Below are positions 16,465 through 16,646 of a DNA stretch of 16,646 nucleotides, in pieces. Origin of the DNA: Flavobacteriaceae bacterium (GTDB taxonomy: Bacteria; Bacteroidota; Bacteroidia; Flavobacteriales; Flavobacteriaceae); contig DAOVTF010000003.1 of assembly GCA_030633225.1 (NCBI GenBank), positions 1 to 16,646 on the forward strand, in the 5' to 3' direction. Under the pieces are notes generated by a model. That model was not told the origin of the DNA and ran no database searches. It saw only the letters and a program-made list of their open reading frames with translations. Each line of letters starts with the position of its first letter. Positions within the stretch are counted from its first letter, which is position 1. The translations under genes and the position numbers were made by a program.

Positions 16465-16563
16465 GAGGAATTTCATAGTATCAGGATTAATAAGCAATGG
16501 AGAATTATGTTTGTTTGGAAAAATGATTATGCTTTTAATGTGCAAATAGTTGATTATCATTAA
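16465..16563 (+). pseudogene. higB: HigB-type toxin remnant, C-terminal fragment only
   Basis: The frame 16465-16563 encodes the end of a RelE/HigB-type toxin: HSIRINKQWRIMFVW, then an end in VQIVDYH and TAA, the usual HigB C-terminus. About 60 N-terminal residues are missing: an in-frame stop lies at 16441-16443, and the YhhN gene occupies the space where they should be. No start codon gives a plausible short toxin. It sits 11 bp before higA, the normal toxin-antitoxin order, so this was a higBA pair whose toxin was cut, probably by deletion or recombination at about 16454-16465. Confidence 0.75.
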
Positions 16564-16574
16564 TAATTAGAATT

Positions 16575-16646
16575 ATGAAAAAATTAGAAAACATACACCC
16601 GGGAGAAAATTTAAAAGAAGAGTTTATTGAACAATTAGGGATTACT
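16575..16646 (+). CDS. higA: HigA-family antitoxin, 3' end outside the window
   Basis: The ATG at 16575 opens a frame through the window end with 24 residues: MKKLENIHPGENLKEEFIEQ, then LGIT. The IHPGExLxEEF start is diagnostic of HigA/VapI-type antitoxins, which bind and inhibit HigB and repress their own operon through an Xre-type helix-turn-helix (outside the window). Because the upstream toxin is truncated, this may be an orphan antitoxin. Confidence 0.8.
   Translation, partial: MKKLENIHPGENLKEEFIEQLGIT

Overview
The window is AT-rich bacterial DNA. Start contexts are A/T-rich with weak Shine-Dalgarno sequences, -7 boxes match TAnnTTTG, and the protein families (Porin_O_P, Crp/Fnr types, YeeE/rhodanese pairs) point to Bacteroidota, most likely a flavobacterium-like marine or sediment organism. 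No rRNA, tRNA, CRISPR array or insertion sequence was seen. Species cannot be fixed from the sequence alone.

Layout. At the left edge is the 3' part of ligA (+), a housekeeping gene. Converging on it is a Crp/Fnr regulator (1558-2211, -). From about 2.3 to 12.4 kb everything reads leftward and looks like one sulfur-metabolism island in two transcription units. The upstream unit (12354 to 6019) encodes a Tat-exported molybdopterin oxidoreductase, a four-cluster ferredoxin subunit and an NrfD membrane subunit (a PsrABC/PhsABC-like complex). It continues with two half-size YeeE/YedE sulfur-compound transporters and two membrane-anchored rhodanese-fold proteins that lack the catalytic cysteine but end in an identical basic tail closing with Gly-Gly-Cys. 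A strong hairpin terminator (5947-5979) ends it. The downstream unit (5460 to 2337) encodes an exported double rhodanese, a double-rhodanese lipoprotein and an outer-membrane porin, and ends at a second hairpin (2260-2291).

Divergent from the oxidoreductase operon is a membrane-anchored cytochrome with twelve CxxCH motifs (12618-14510, +). A possible 39-residue single-span membrane protein follows it, next to a perfect TGTGA-N6-TCACA site. Next come an FNR-like regulator (14881-15558, -), a YhhN/lysoplasmalogenase-type membrane protein (15770-16453, +), and a decapitated higB toxin remnant followed by the start of a higA antitoxin at the right edge.

How it may work together (inference). The porin admits a small reduced or intermediate sulfur species. 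Periplasmic or surface rhodaneses and the GGC-tailed carriers move sulfane sulfur. The YeeE/YedE halves take sulfur across the inner membrane. The Mo enzyme with its NrfD subunit exchanges electrons between the sulfur species and the quinone pool, with the dodecaheme cytochrome as partner. Both leftward operons carry the same operator, ATGAYTTTWATCAT, exactly 33 bp centre-to-centre upstream of a TAnnTTTG box. This suggests joint class-II activation by a Crp/Fnr protein, possibly the one at 14881.
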